DNA of 64,000 bases from Diabrotica undecimpunctata (GCF_040954645.1 NC_092807.1:79568017-79632016); one strand, 5' to 3'. Shown: positions 32,706-45,456, numbered from the stretch's first letter. The notes: generated from the letters alone by a model not told the origin. Numbers and translations are program-made.

Positions 32706-34045
32706 TGTCGTGCCGGACGCATCAAGGAATTTGGATATTGGTCAAAATACTTGGGAATTCCAAGTTTGGCCAAATCCAAATTTCTAATTGACTCGATGCA
32801 GGAAAATTCCACTTTTGCTACGTAAAACAAAGGATTTGTTTTACATAAAAGCAGGTAGATTTTCTCTCATCGGTCAGTCGAGCTTGCCTCTTCTACTGTA
32901 GACCTAGTCGGTGCTATTATTGTTCCTACTAAGTTATTGTTTTATTTCTGATTTCCTATATACCATTTTATTTTAGCATTATTGTATATTCAGACCTTTT
33001 CAGGTTAGAATATTACATTGATCTATATTTGTTCATGTACTGATTGTTTGATATTTTATTTGGTTATTTTTGATTGTTTATTTTCTTGTATTTGTATCTA
33101 AGCTGTTCTTCCGTAAGTTAAGAACACTTAGGAATATTTATCTTGCCTTTTCTATTTTATATATTTGATTTTGTACTTTGTATCTAAGTAGTTCTTTTCG
33201 GTAAGTCAAAGAGCTCTTAGAAGTATTTCTCTGATATCTGACTTGTTACTTTATTGTGTGTCTAAGTCGTTCTTTTCCGGTAAGTCAAAAGAACCCTTAG
33301 AAATATTTTCATATCGCATTATTATTTCTGATATTTTATCTAAGATATTTTTTTCCGTAAGTTAAAAAAATACTTATATATTTGTCTATTTCATTTTTCC
33401 AGTTTTTGCTAAGCTGTTTCTTCCGTAAGTCAAGAAACACTTAGCAATATTTTCACATCTTTTCTATATTTGATTTTTCTAATTTTCTATTGTAAGTCGT
33501 TTCTTCCGTAAGTCAAGAAACACTTATAAATATTTGTGCATTTATTTTACTATATTTGATTCTCTTGTTTATTTTTTGTTCTAAGTTGTTTATTCCGTAA
33601 GTCAAGAAACACTTAGACATATTTCTATAATCTGTTTCATTTTTGCATTTCTCGTTTTATATTTTGAGTATTTTATTTTTCCACTCTAAGTCGTTTCTTC
33701 CATAAGTCAAGAAACACTTAGAAACATTTTCCTTTGCATTATATTTTTATACCATTTAATTTACTTGTTTACTAAGTTATTCCTTCCGTAAGTCAAGGAA
33801 TACTTAGATCATTTTTACCTATCTGTTTTCCATTTTTGCTCTGTTACTTTGTAACTGTTCCTTGGAACCGTTACCTATAACAGATATTTGTCACTGGAAC
33901 TGTTATTTATAACAGCGGTGGTATTTAACCTTTCTTCCAGCGACAAACCAAAAATGGTGAATACCCGATCCAATTCCGGGGATAGGAAGAAGCCCGAAGA
34001 GCCGGCGATGGGTCCTACAGGCTCAAATGCACCCTCTCGGCAACA
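32706..34045 (+). repeat. 3' LTR of the inner Gypsy
   Basis: 1340 bases with nine hairpin units: 33098-33131, 33184-33220, 33262-33300, 33340-33376, 33409-33444, 33491-33527, 33581-33616, 33686-33721 and 33772-33807. It keeps an ATG at 33954 (context CAAAAATGG) that the 5' LTR has lost. It ends GGCAACA before the GAAG target duplicate. Confidence 0.95.
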
Positions 34046-34980
34046 GAAGATCCTTTGATGAACATGCCAACAATCTGAAAGAAGTCTTTCAACGATTGCG
34101 AGCAGCGAATATGAAGTTAGGCCCGAAGAAATGTCACATGTTTCGACGAGAAGTGTAGTACTTGGGACCTTTTGTAGCAAGTAATAGTGTAACAGCTGAT
34201 CCTGAAAAACTTGCAGCCATTAAGGATTGGCCAGTACCAAGAGATAAACACGAAATTAGAAGTTTTCTTGGTCTATGTACATATAAAATCTTTCGAACAA
34301 TTACAAATGGCTCTGATCAGTGCACCGATTTTAAGCTACCCTAGACAAGCAGGAAGATTTGTGTTGGACACCGATACCAGCAACAGTGCAATAGGAACTG
34401 TCCTCTCCCAAATCCAAGATAGACAGGAGAAAGTCATCGCTTACTTTAGCAAAGTCTTGTCGAAACCAGAAAGAAACTATTGCGTTACAAGGAGAGAATT
34501 GCTAGGTGTAGTGAAGGCTTGTGAGCATAAATACTTGTATGTCAGAAAGTAAAATGGCTCCTACAGTTCCGTAATCCAGAGGGCCAGATAGCAAGATAGT
34601 TAGAACGATTACAAGAATATGATTACGAGATAGAACACAGGGCTAGAAGAGTTCATTTAAATGCTGATGCTCTTTTGAGACGGCCGTGCAGTGCAAATTA
34701 TAATCACTGTCTTAAATTAGAAGAATGACTTTGCCTTGTGAGATGAACCGCCGTCATTTATGATCAATGGCACTACAAGACGCTCAAGCAGATGATTCAT
34801 GTATAAAAAGAGTATTGGATTGGATGCGTCGAAGTGAAAGACCTTCTTGGCAAGACATTAGTGCATGTAGTTCTGAAGTCAAGTGTTACTGAAGAAAATG
34901 GAATTGCCTAGTGCTAAAAGATGATCTTCTTTATAGAACCTTTGAGAACGATGATGGTACAGAAACTAAGCTTCAGTTGA
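34046..34980 (+). pseudogene. Old Gypsy element: RT right half and RNase H
   Basis: Continues the RT after the nested insertion: SFDEHANNLKEVFQRLRAAN, then MKLGPKKCHMFRREV, a stop at about 34158, VTADPEKLAAIKDWPVPRDK and HEIRSFLGLC, followed by a frameshift and a small deletion. RNase H reads FVLDTDTSNSAIGTVLSQIQ, KVIAYFSKVLSKPERNYCVT and RRELLGVVKACEHKYLYVRK (34350-34550). The end of RNase H (34560-34980) is full of stops, with only the EYDYEIEHRARRVHLNADAL-like phrase (about 34616-34675) readable. Order and motifs are those of Ty3/Gypsy pol. Confidence 0.88.
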
Positions 34981-35990
34981 TTGTACCAAAAAGTAAAGTC
35001 TTGCGTAGAAGTATTGCGTCAGTTGCATGACCGTGCATCAGGTGGACACTTTGGTATTACGAAGACTCTGCAAAAGGTTCGAGAACGGTTCTATTGGGTG
35101 AACTGTAAAGATGGTGTAAGAAAATTGTGCCGGAAATGTAAACTGTGTGCAACCAGTAATGGTCCAGTTGGTAAAAAGAGGGCACCCATGACACAGTACA
35201 ATGTTGGTAGTCCTATGGAAAGTGTAGCAATCGACATTGCAGGTCCACTTGCAGAGACGAACGATGGAAATAAATATATTCTGGTAGCTATGGATTATTT
35301 TACGAAATGGACTGAGGCCTATGCGATAGCAAATCAAGAAGCTGCTACCGTTGCAAAGGTACTTGTTAAAGAATTCTTTAGCCGATTTATGTTCCCTTGG
35401 AGATCCACTCCGATCAAGGGCGAAACTTCGAGTCAACCCTTTTCCAAAACGTTTGTAAATTTATTGGTGTCAATAAGACCAGAACGACATGTAATGGGTA
35501 ACGATGGGTAAATACCTGTCCAAAGTTGTATCAGAACATCAAAGATATTAGGACCAGCACATTCATTTATTACTAATGGCCTGCCGCTCGGCCGTGAATG
35601 AAACTACAAACCAGACTCCAACCTGCCTGATGTTAGGTCGTAAAGTTTGTTTGCTCTGCGACCTAGAGTTTGGTTGCAGACCTTCCGAAGAACATGTTGC
35701 AAGTGAAGATTATGTCGACCGCCTGAAGTTAAGAATAAACAGCATTCATGAACTTGCCCGGCAACACATCCAGTTAGCCAGTGACATAGTGAAAGATCCA
35801 TATGATTCTCGATGCAAGAATGAAACATAATAAGTAGGTGATCTTGTTTGGCTTTATAATCCACAACGTCGTTGTGGCTTGTCCCCTAAACTGCAAAGAC
35901 AATGGGAGGGTCCGTATAAAATTTAAAAGGGAATAAATGACGTAATATACCGAAATAAGAAGTTTCCAAAAGGTAAGTCAAAGGTAGTTT
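34981..35990 (+). pseudogene. Old Gypsy element: integrase
   Basis: The frame 34981-35511 has the zinc-binding His-His-Cys-Cys (LHDRASGGHFGITKTL ... CRKCKLC, about 35020-35155), then SPMESVAIDIAGPLAE (first Asp), KYILVAMDYFTKWTEAYAI and, after a frameshift near 35393, EIHSDQGRNFES (second Asp). The stretch with the catalytic Glu is deleted near 35490. The end resumes as KYLSKVVSEHQRY, MACRSAVNETTNQTPTCLML and, after two stops at 35828, VGDLVWLYNPQRR with QWEGPYKI (GPY/F-type module, about 35835-35925). At least four lesions; inactive. It is older than the inner element that interrupts its RT. Confidence 0.88.
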
Positions 35991-36084
35991 GCACATAAAT
36001 CTATGCTGGCTCAAATAAAACAAAAGAATCCTGAACTCTTCAACATGAGATCAAAGATGACCGGCGATCAAGCTTTAATGAATT

Positions 36085-36410
36085 TATGTCAAATTACGCA
36101 AAGAGAAAGTTCAACAGGATCTTTTTAGTGTTCTGCATAACGTCTCTCTAGCCACTGTGTTACCCAAGATCTTGAGATGAGTAAAGGAATCTCATCCATA
36201 TTTTATAAGAAATTTGGTCGTTTGGATGAGTTAAAAAACCAGCAGCCTAAAGTTGGAAGAGTACTGAGATTAGAAGATGGTTCTCGATCTTTTCTGTCTA
36301 TGGTGACCAGGAAGTCGTATACAGACAGGGCAAGGTACGAGGATATATGCCAGACCATGTTCCATGAGACAATGTTCCAGACCATCCCTTTCCCCCCTAT
36401 AGCGCGATAG
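36085..36410 (+). pseudogene. Macro-domain (ADP-ribose-binding) remnant
   Basis: The frame 36177-36410 reads MSKGISSIFYKKFGRLDELK, then QQPKVGRVLRLEDGSRSFLS and MVTRKSYTDRARYEDICQTM. Just upstream, one base out of frame, are DLFSVLHNVSLA-like and HCVTQDLE-like phrases. The pattern (D-L-F-S ... H-C-V-x-x-D ... M-x-K-G-I-x-x-x-F-x-x-x-F-G) is that of OARD1-type macro domains, which bind or hydrolyse ADP-ribose esters. It lies about 100 bases after the old Gypsy integrase on the same strand with no LTR in between, so it may have been an accessory gene of that element. A one-base deletion near 36157 breaks it. Cellular proteins of this type are about 150 residues long; the remnant covers roughly two thirds. 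Confidence 0.65.
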
Positions 36411-37145
36411 AGGTACAACTATCAGCCAAATCTCTTCTTATGGGAGTTCTGGCTAACAGAACTTCAACTTGGTTCCCTAATCCATTTTAAATTCAGGACA
36501 GTGTGTCACGCTTTGTTCCTGGTTTGCTTGGGCCTCCAGTCTACGCCTTTCGCTGGTTTTTTGTCAGTGTTTTGTTAATTTTTTATTGACCAAAGCCGTT
36601 TTTTTATGTTTTTTGTTAGTTTTTTTTTAGAATGTCTATAGAAAAATGCTGTTAGAGTTTAGTTAGACCTTACCTCTTGGGACCCACACAGTGCGGCGAT
36701 TTTCAGTATTTGTCGACTATTTAGAGCAACGAACTATCCTCTGTTTATTTACTTATTGACGTGACAACGTCTTAAATTAGGTTGTGGCTCGGAGTCATTC
36801 ATGAAAAAGTGTAACGCCCGCTCACGTCTGTTACAGTGAGTCACCGAACGAGAGAGAGGCCCGCCGGACCGGCGAATGCCTTGCGTCTCTCTCCCACTCA
36901 AACATGATCGGTCCGCTGCGCGCGAAGCACTAGAGAATTAGGCGCGTTGAATCGGTGCGTGCTTCCGTGCTTGTGTCTTTGTCTTTCTCGAGCGTTCTTG
37001 GCGACCAGACACATTACAGCAGAAACACTTCCTTTCATTTCATATTTCTCCTATCATCGTCCTATCCTCAACAAAATCACTCAAATAGAAATTAGTTAAG
37101 TTTAAGTTTACATGTACAATGTTTTAGTGAACAAATTATATTTCT
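36411..37145. other. Mixed non-coding DNA with a GC-rich, LTR-like block
   Basis: No coding region. 36811-37018 is strikingly GC-rich for this window, begins TGTAACG and ends ACATTACA, so it has LTR-like complementary ends, but no target duplication or second copy was found. The 3' LTR of the old Gypsy was not found here. Confidence 0.4.
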
Positions 37146-38110
<965 letters not shown>

Positions 38111-38112
<2 letters not shown>

Positions 38113-41100
38113 TGAGACTTCTCATATAATAGAAACAACAACTCCTCAACATATACAAAATAATCTAGAACTACTTGTACATAAGTTAATGGAAAGAATG
38201 GATAAGATGTTTGATCTCATAATTTCTCTGATATCTAAGCTTAACCTTCAACACTAAACTAAAGATGTGCTGTTGGAATGCCAATGGTTTAACCTCTCAT
38301 TTCCACGAAGTTAAAGCATTTATTTACTATCATAATCTAGATGTTATGTTTATTTCCGAAGCACACATGACTGATAAGAGCCATTTCCATATTCCCAAAT
38401 ATTCAACCTATGTAACTCAACATCCATTAGGTAAAGCCCACGGAGGTACGGCAATTATTATAAGAAATAACATTAAGCATCATGAAACAAATAAAATTAG
38501 TAAAGTTAACATCCAAGCCACATCAGTGTCGGTCGAAGATTCACAAGGCTCGATTATTCTATCTGCTGTTTACTGTCCACCGAATAAAATAATTAAAGCT
38601 GATCATTTTACTGAATACTTTAAGATGCTAGGACACCGTTTCATTTCTGCTGGAGATTATAATGCCAAACATCATAAATGGAGTTCCAGAATCGTAACCT
38701 CACGTGGACGAGAATTATTAAAAAGTATTAATGAGAATCATTTAATTCCTTTCTCTACTGGAGAGCCTACGTATTGGCCTACTGATAGACAAAAAATTCC
38801 TGATCTTATTGATTTTGCTATAGTAAAAGGAATATCACATACCTACCTTCAAATTTCTCCTTCATTTGACCTCTCATCAGATCATTCCCCTTTCTTCATA
38901 GATCTACAAAGCCAAATTCATAACTGTTCTAAACATTTAACACTCTCTAATAAAAGAACAAACTGGAACAGATATAGAGAAGAAATAAAAACATCCATCA
39001 ATCTAAACTTGCCTCTTAAAAGTGATAGTGACATAGAAAACGCAGTTGCTCACTTAACTACAGTTATTCAGCAAGCTGCTTGGACGTCCACCCCAGAAAT
39101 TTATTACAAACACAATTCCGAGTCCTATCCTACACACATAAATACACTCATATTGGAAAAAAGAAAACTGCGAAAGATATGGCAGCTCACTAGGCATCCA
39201 GAAGATAAAACAAATCTGAATAGAGCTTGCAGACTACTCAAAAGAAAACTTATCCAACATAAAGACAGTGGAATCAACAAATATTTAAAGAACCTCTCAC
39301 CTGCAGATGATACAAACTATTCGCTGTGGAAACTAACAAAAAAACTTAAACACAACGAACAAATGAATATGCCAATCAGGAAACAAAATGGCACTTGGGC
39401 TAAAACTGACATAGATAAAGCATATACTTTTGCAAATCATCTATGCGAGGTATTTCAACCGCATCAGAGGGAAGTCTCAGTTGAAGAAGAACAAGCTATC
39501 CATGAAGTCGTAAATGCACCATATCAAATGGCTCCACCTATTAAACCTGTTAAGAAATCTGAAATCAAAGAAATAATTGATAATCTGGAAATTAAAAAGT
39601 CACCTGGATATGACTTAATATCTAGTTTAGTACTAAAAAATCTACCCAACGAAGGCGTAAGTTTAATTACTTATATATTTAATTCAATATTAAAAACAGG
39701 TTATTTTCCACTCCAATGGAAAGTTGCTCAAATTGTTCTGATTCCAAAACCTAATAAGGATCACACGGAAGTATCTTCATACCGTCCTATTAGCTTGTTG
39801 CCTATTATATCTAAAGTATTTGAACGGCTTTTTCTGAGAAGACTGGAGCTTATTTTATATGACAGTAATGTTTTACCGAATTATCAGTTTGGGTTTAGGA
39901 AACAACATGGTACTATCGAACAAATTCATAGGGTGGTAAAGACTATCAGAAATTCGCTTGAACAAAAAAATTACTGTACTGCTGCATTTCTAGATGTCTC
40001 TCAAGCATTCGACAAAGTTTGGCATGTAGGTCTTATCTCCAAAATTAAATCTATATTTCCTCATCCCATAAGTTCACTTTTAAGATCCTACCTGACAGAT
40101 CGATTCTTTCAAGTCAAAAGAGGTGGGGAAATCACTAACCTGTTTCCAATTTGTTCCGGAGTTCCACAAGGAAGCATACTAGGACCCACCCTCTACTTAA
40201 TATTCACATCAGATCTCCCAACGACGACCAATACAACAATCGCTACATATGCCGATGACACAGTTATCATGGCTTCAAATTCTACAGCAACTAAAGCAGC
40301 CCAGGTATTACAAAATCACCTACTTAAACTAGAGAGCTGGCTTAAGCTGTGGCGAGTCCAAGTTAACAGTTTAAAATCAACACAAATAACGTTTACTTTA
40401 AAAAAAGGTGTCGCGCCACCAGTTTCTATAAACAACACTCCACTACCAGTTAATAACGTCGTTAAATACTTAGGAATCCATTTGGATAGCAAACTTAATT
40501 GGGGCATCCACATCGGGAAGAAACGCCTTCAACTCAGCTTAATCTACAGGAAAATGTATTGGTACATGAGTCGAAAATCAAATCTTAGCCTGGAGAACAA
40601 ACTTCTGATATATAAATGTATTTTAAAACCGGTATGGCAATATGCAGCACAAATCTGGGGTACAGCAAGTAATACCAACATACAAAAACTTCAACGTTTC
40701 CAATCGAAAGTACTGCGCCAGATCTGTAATGCCCCTTGGTATATCACGAACCACAGATTACATCACGATTTACAGCTACAAACAGTTTGCGAAGCAATAT
40801 CTGCTGTAAACTCTGTATACAAGAACAGACTATCCTGCCATCCAAATCCGCTGGCCACGGATCTGCTCAACATTTCACACGTAAGAAGATTAAAACGACC
40901 AGACCCTTTGGACCTCTAGTAAATCAGGAAAAATAGAACATAGTGTCATGGTGCGGTGAAATAACAAGTTTCTATTCAGGTGTTTTCTAAATCTTTCCTT
41001 AATTTGTGTTTTTGCCTTGTAATTCTCATATGTGTGTCAGTGATGTTTACCTGTATTAAACTCTGTTTGTTAAGTTCAAATTAGCTGATATATCATAGAT

Positions 41101-41241
41101 TATATTTATGTTATCTTTTACCTGGGTGCTTGCCACTGGGCAGCTTCCCACTATGTTATTGTACATATATTATACATATTGCTTATTGTTTATAATGAGA
41201 CAGATTGCAATAAACATTGGATGTTAAATAAAAAAAAAAAA
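38111..41241 (+). mobile_element. Jockey-clade non-LTR retrotransposon, 5' truncated
   Basis: Starts in ORF1 at the (TA)n tract (the ORF1 end reads [20 protein letters not shown], stop at 38255-38257). It continues with a complete ORF2 seven bases later, a 300-base 3' UTR with AATAAA near 41208, and a run of 13 A (41230-41242). Truncation at the 5' side and the A tail are normal outcomes of target-primed reverse transcription. The insertion looks young. Confidence 0.92.
38265..40919 (+). CDS. Jockey-type ORF2: endonuclease and reverse transcriptase
   Basis: An uninterrupted 884-residue frame. Residues 1-215 are an APE-like endonuclease: it opens MCCWNANGLTSHFHEVKAF, has ISEAHMT (catalytic Glu), AGDYNAKHHKWSS (Asp-Asn pair) and LSSDHSPFFIDL (final Asp-His). 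Residues about 430-700 are the reverse transcriptase: KKSPGYDLISSLVLKN, QIVLIPKPNKDHTEVSSYRP, AAFLDVSQAFDKVWH, CSGVPQGSILGPTLYLIF and ATYADDTVIMAS (YADD active site). The end carries YLGIHLDSKLNW and KPVWQYAAQIWGTA, typical of Jockey. The start is ATG after a TAA that ends ORF1, seven bases upstream. All catalytic residues that I can check are present, so the enzyme may be functional, although this copy lacks its promoter and most of ORF1. The length is usual for Jockey ORF2. Confidence 0.95.
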   Translation: MCCWNANGLTSHFHEVKAFIYYHNLDVMFISEAHMTDKSHFHIPKYSTYVTQHPLGKAHGGTAIIIRNNIKHHETNKISKVNIQATSVSVEDSQGSIILSAVYCPPNKIIKADHFTEYFKMLGHRFISAGDYNAKHHKWSSRIVTSRGRELLKSINENHLIPFSTGEPTYWPTDRQKIPDLIDFAIVKGISHTYLQISPSFDLSSDHSPFFIDLQSQIHNCSKHLTLSNKRTNWNRYREEIKTSINLNLPLKSDSDIENAVAHLTTVIQQAAWTSTPEIYYKHNSESYPTHINTLILEKRKLRKIWQLTRHPEDKTNLNRACRLLKRKLIQHKDSGINKYLKNLSPADDTNYSLWKLTKKLKHNEQMNMPIRKQNGTWAKTDIDKAYTFANHLCEVFQPHQREVSVEEEQAIHEVVNAPYQMAPPIKPVKKSEIKEIIDNLEIKKSPGYDLISSLVLKNLPNEGVSLITYIFNSILKTGYFPLQWKVAQIVLIPKPNKDHTEVSSYRPISLLPIISKVFERLFLRRLELILYDSNVLPNYQFGFRKQHGTIEQIHRVVKTIRNSLEQKNYCTAAFLDVSQAFDKVWHVGLISKIKSIFPHPISSLLRSYLTDRFFQVKRGGEITNLFPICSGVPQGSILGPTLYLIFTSDLPTTTNTTIATYADDTVIMASNSTATKAAQVLQNHLLKLESWLKLWRVQVNSLKSTQITFTLKKGVAPPVSINNTPLPVNNVVKYLGIHLDSKLNWGIHIGKKRLQLSLIYRKMYWYMSRKSNLSLENKLLIYKCILKPVWQYAAQIWGTASNTNIQKLQRFQSKVLRQICNAPWYITNHRLHHDLQLQTVCEAISAVNSVYKNRLSCHPNPLATDLLNISHVRRLKRPDPLDL

Positions 41242-42007
41242 ATAGTTAAAATTTGTGCAATTCTTATTTTCATTCAATTCCTTGTTCCTATTGTGCAATT
41301 TAATAATATTCATATCAATAAATATTCTACCGAGAAAAAGACGTTGTCACGTAAAATTTTTGCCCGTAAAACCGACTTTACAGGTAACCGATTTTTTTTT
41401 TCTCTTTGGGGTTTGAGTGATATCCGGTCTTACCCTGTGCTGCTTTTATACTCTCAGTATTCGCGGTAACGTTATGTGCGAAAACAATCTGAGCGAGATG
41501 GGTTGGAACATGGTGTCGCTAAAGAAACGGTCGCCATGTTGGCGGCAGTCTTTAAGTGTCATCGCGCGTGTTTAGGCCGTTTTTCAATTTTGATAGCTTC
41601 ACTAATAATTCTCGATTTGAAGGATCGGATGGGAGCGATTGTTTTCGCTATCTCGAAATATATTTTGTGGCCTGTCTGAATATGATGTTGGAGTAGGGCT
41701 GAAGTAGTATCGGAATGTTTTGCAGATCTAGAATGTTTTTAAATGCGGTTATGAATTCGTTGGTTGTCTGTCCTATTTATGTACAGACTCACCATTTCCG
41801 CGTATACCGTTCACGTACATACTGAAAGTATAAAATCAGCTACACAGGGAAGTAGGCAGGTTGAGACCCCGAACGGAACCATATCTCTCTTGATAATGGC
41901 TCTAAAATTGGTGCCGAAAGTGTCGAGTTTTAAATTCTCAACGCGGTTCTTCTCGAGAACTTGGTAATTTTAATTTACCGGAAGCAAACTCAGTTTACTT
42001 TAAGCAC

Positions 42008-42010
<3 letters not shown>
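41242..42010. repeat. 770-base direct repeat, copy 2
   Basis: Begins right at the A tail of the Jockey element (shared start ATAGTTAAAATTTG) and ends at the next (TA)n. See copy 1. Confidence 0.97.
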
Positions 42011-42085
<75 letters not shown>

Positions 42086-42089
42086 TATA
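42011..42089. repeat. (TA)n tract left of the Tc1 element
   Basis: Mostly pure TA ending TTATATGTATATA. The final TA (42088-42089) is the left target duplicate of the Tc1 element. Confidence 0.97.
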
Positions 42090-42434
42090 CACTCGCGATC
42101 ATAAAATCCGGGTCACCTTTAAAATCGCCGTTATTTAATTTTTAACGAGCTTTATCGTAAATAATAATAACATAAATACAGACTAATGCATGTTTCTAAG
42201 AATTGTTGTCGCCTTATTGGTTTCCTTTGTAATAAAGAATTCCAATAATGCCGATTTCGCGAAAAACTATAAACTTGCCAAAATGAACGGTACCTGTAAC
42301 TGCCGCTTGTTTTAAATGTTTTATTTGTGATTCGACTTTCTGTTCAAACGCAACAAACAAACGTTTATTATTGCCACCATTAGTGTGTATTAGTGCCATT
42401 ATTAGTGTTTATTATTGTTTATTTTTTGCCAAAA

Positions 42435-43454
42435 ATGCCTTTGAATGTTGTTGAAACGGCACGCATTGTTGCGCTTGTGGAAGACGGTCATACTCAACGG
42501 CAAGTCGCAAGAAATGTTGGCGTAAGCCTTTCTACGGTTCAACGAGTGCTTCAACGCTTTCAGGAGACGGGTTTGCTAACCAGACGACCTGGATCTGGAC
42601 GAAGAAGAACGACTACGGCACGAGATGACCGTTTCCTTACGTTTCAGGCATTACGAAACCGGACCTTAACTGCGGTTATGCATCGAAATTGTCTACAGGA
42701 AGTACGAAATTGCAATGTTAGCGTTGCAACAGTCAGGAGAAGACTTCGTTCTTCTGGACTATCTTCTCGGGTAATGGCTACAGGACCGCCACTTCGCCGG
42801 GCGCATCGAGTTGCACGACTAGCTTTTGCTCGACAATACGCGCATTGGGGAATTAATGATTGGAGCAAGGTGTTATTCTCAGATGAATCCCGTTTCTGCC
42901 TAACTGGATCCGATGGACGTGTAAGAGTTTGGAGGAGAACCGGTGAACGATTTTCACAAGCTTGCATTGCTCCAAGAATGCCATTTGGTGGAGGCTCGGT
43001 TATGGTTTGGGGAGGTGTATCTTCCGACTTCCGCACAGAATTACCCTGCATCGAAAATGGGTCCTTAACTGCACGAAGGTACATTACGGAGATTCTGGAA
43101 GAACATGTTATGCCCACTATGGCAGGGCTTGGAGAAGACGCCGTTTTTATGCAGGACAACGCGCGACCGCACGTTGCCAGGATCAGTATGCAATACTTAA
43201 ACGAGGTTGGAATTACGAGGTTACCCTGGCCAGCTAGGTCTCCGGACCTGAATCCCATCGAACATCTCTGGGACGATTTGAAAAAACGTATTCAAACCCA
43301 TTCACCACCTCCTAACAATGCACAGGAGCTTAAGGATCTGTTAGTGAGAGAGTGGAATAACATACCACAACAAGTAATTCGGAGAAAAATTGAGAGTATG
43401 CCCCGTCGTCTGCAAGAGGTTATTAGAGCAAGGGGAGGCAATACACGATATTAG
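42435..43454 (+). CDS. Tc1-type transposase, DD34E
   Basis: 339 residues from the ATG at 42435 (MPLNVVETARIVALVEDGHT); an in-frame ATG at 42393 would add 14 hydrophobic residues unlike the family and is less likely. Residues about 1-110 form the paired HTH DNA-binding domain (QRQVARNVGVSLSTVQRVLQ; GSGRRRTTTARDDRFL, a GRPR-like hinge). The catalytic domain has VLFSDESRFCL (first Asp), VFMQDNARPHVA (second Asp) and ARSPDLNPIEHLWDDLKKRI (Glu). The second Asp and the Glu are separated by 34 residues, the Tc1 spacing. Length and all signature residues are as in active Tc1 proteins, and no stop or frameshift is present. It binds the element ends and does cut-and-paste into TA. Confidence 0.97.
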   Translation: MPLNVVETARIVALVEDGHTQRQVARNVGVSLSTVQRVLQRFQETGLLTRRPGSGRRRTTTARDDRFLTFQALRNRTLTAVMHRNCLQEVRNCNVSVATVRRRLRSSGLSSRVMATGPPLRRAHRVARLAFARQYAHWGINDWSKVLFSDESRFCLTGSDGRVRVWRRTGERFSQACIAPRMPFGGGSVMVWGGVSSDFRTELPCIENGSLTARRYITEILEEHVMPTMAGLGEDAVFMQDNARPHVARISMQYLNEVGITRLPWPARSPDLNPIEHLWDDLKKRIQTHSPPPNNAQELKDLLVREWNNIPQQVIRRKIESMPRRLQEVIRARGGNTRY

Positions 43455-43685
43455 TCATTGAAATTCCACTGTTTTACCACGTTCTGTATTTTTAATTTTT
43501 TTTTTTTCGTATGTCTGTTTTATCAACAATTTGGTTTGTTTTCTGCTTTTTCAATAAAACAATAAAAAAAACGGTTTTTTTTTCTTTCAAAATAAACATT
43601 GATGACAAATAAAAAGTACATTAGCCTAAAAAAAGGTTATTAGTGCATCAAATGCAAAAATATTCAATAAACTTGAAATTTTCGA
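43455..43685 (+). other. 3' untranslated part of the Tc1 element
   Basis: AT-rich with AATAAA at about 43552 (TCAATAAAACAATAAAA), a plausible polyadenylation signal for the transposase mRNA. Confidence 0.6.
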
Positions 43686-43710
43686 GGTGACCCGGATTTT
43701 ATGATCGCGA

Positions 43711-44897
<1,187 letters not shown>

Positions 44898-44902
44898 TTA
44901 AG

Positions 44903-45456
44903 CAATAATTTATGGTCACAATTTGATTTTTTGTCTATAAATTTTTTCCCTTATATTTTAAATAAACAATATTTATGTAATTTTTTTATGTCAAGAATAT
45001 ATTTATTTTTCCGTTGTTTTAATTAAAATTGATATAAAATTTACAGAGATATTTGCAAAAAAGCTATTTTTTGCACTAATTTATAAATTTTATTAATTTT
45101 TTTATTAACAAAATAAAATGCTATTAATACATTTAAACATCAAGGAATTACCATCTTTTAGATTTGTGCGAAATTTCCCCTCGATCAGTCATATATTTTA
45201 TAAGTTATTTAATTTGTTTATCCCTGAGGCTAATTATTTAAACTATTGAGCTTGCCCTATGCATGATGCTAGATACATTCAGCAAATTTCATAGGATTCT
45301 TTAAGACTTAGACTATCTCAGAAGTTAAATGCATATTGAGTTTTCATCGAAATTATTTACAAAATAAACGTTTGAAAAAGGGGTATGTTTTTTACTTATA
45401 AACAATTGTAATAACTTCTATATTTTTCAAGCTACAGACTTGTACGTACAACCATT
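44903..45456 (+). repeat. Left long inverted end
   Basis: Partner of 47526-48081. The inner limit is the TGTACGTACAACCATT block, after which the two sides differ. Confidence 0.85.

Larger units (their letters stand above)
27261..34045 (+). mobile_element. Inner Ty3/Gypsy LTR retrotransposon
   Basis: A nested insertion of 6785 bases with LTRs at 27261-28408 and 32706-34045, a primer-binding site directly after the first LTR and a purine tract directly before the second. It is flanked by GAAG at 27257-27260 and 34046-34049. Removing it restores the reading frame of the old Gypsy RT. Its coding part is clearly GC-richer than the surrounding DNA. The LTRs start TGTCGTG and end GGCAACA. It is dead: gag start lost in the 5' LTR, frameshifts and a stop in pol, and an integrase deletion. 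Confidence 0.95.

Noticed and set aside
42644..43258. 204-residue minus-strand frame inside the Tc1 element
   Set aside because: It is the antisense shadow of the intact transposase; the plus frame has all catalytic motifs and the antisense frame matches nothing.
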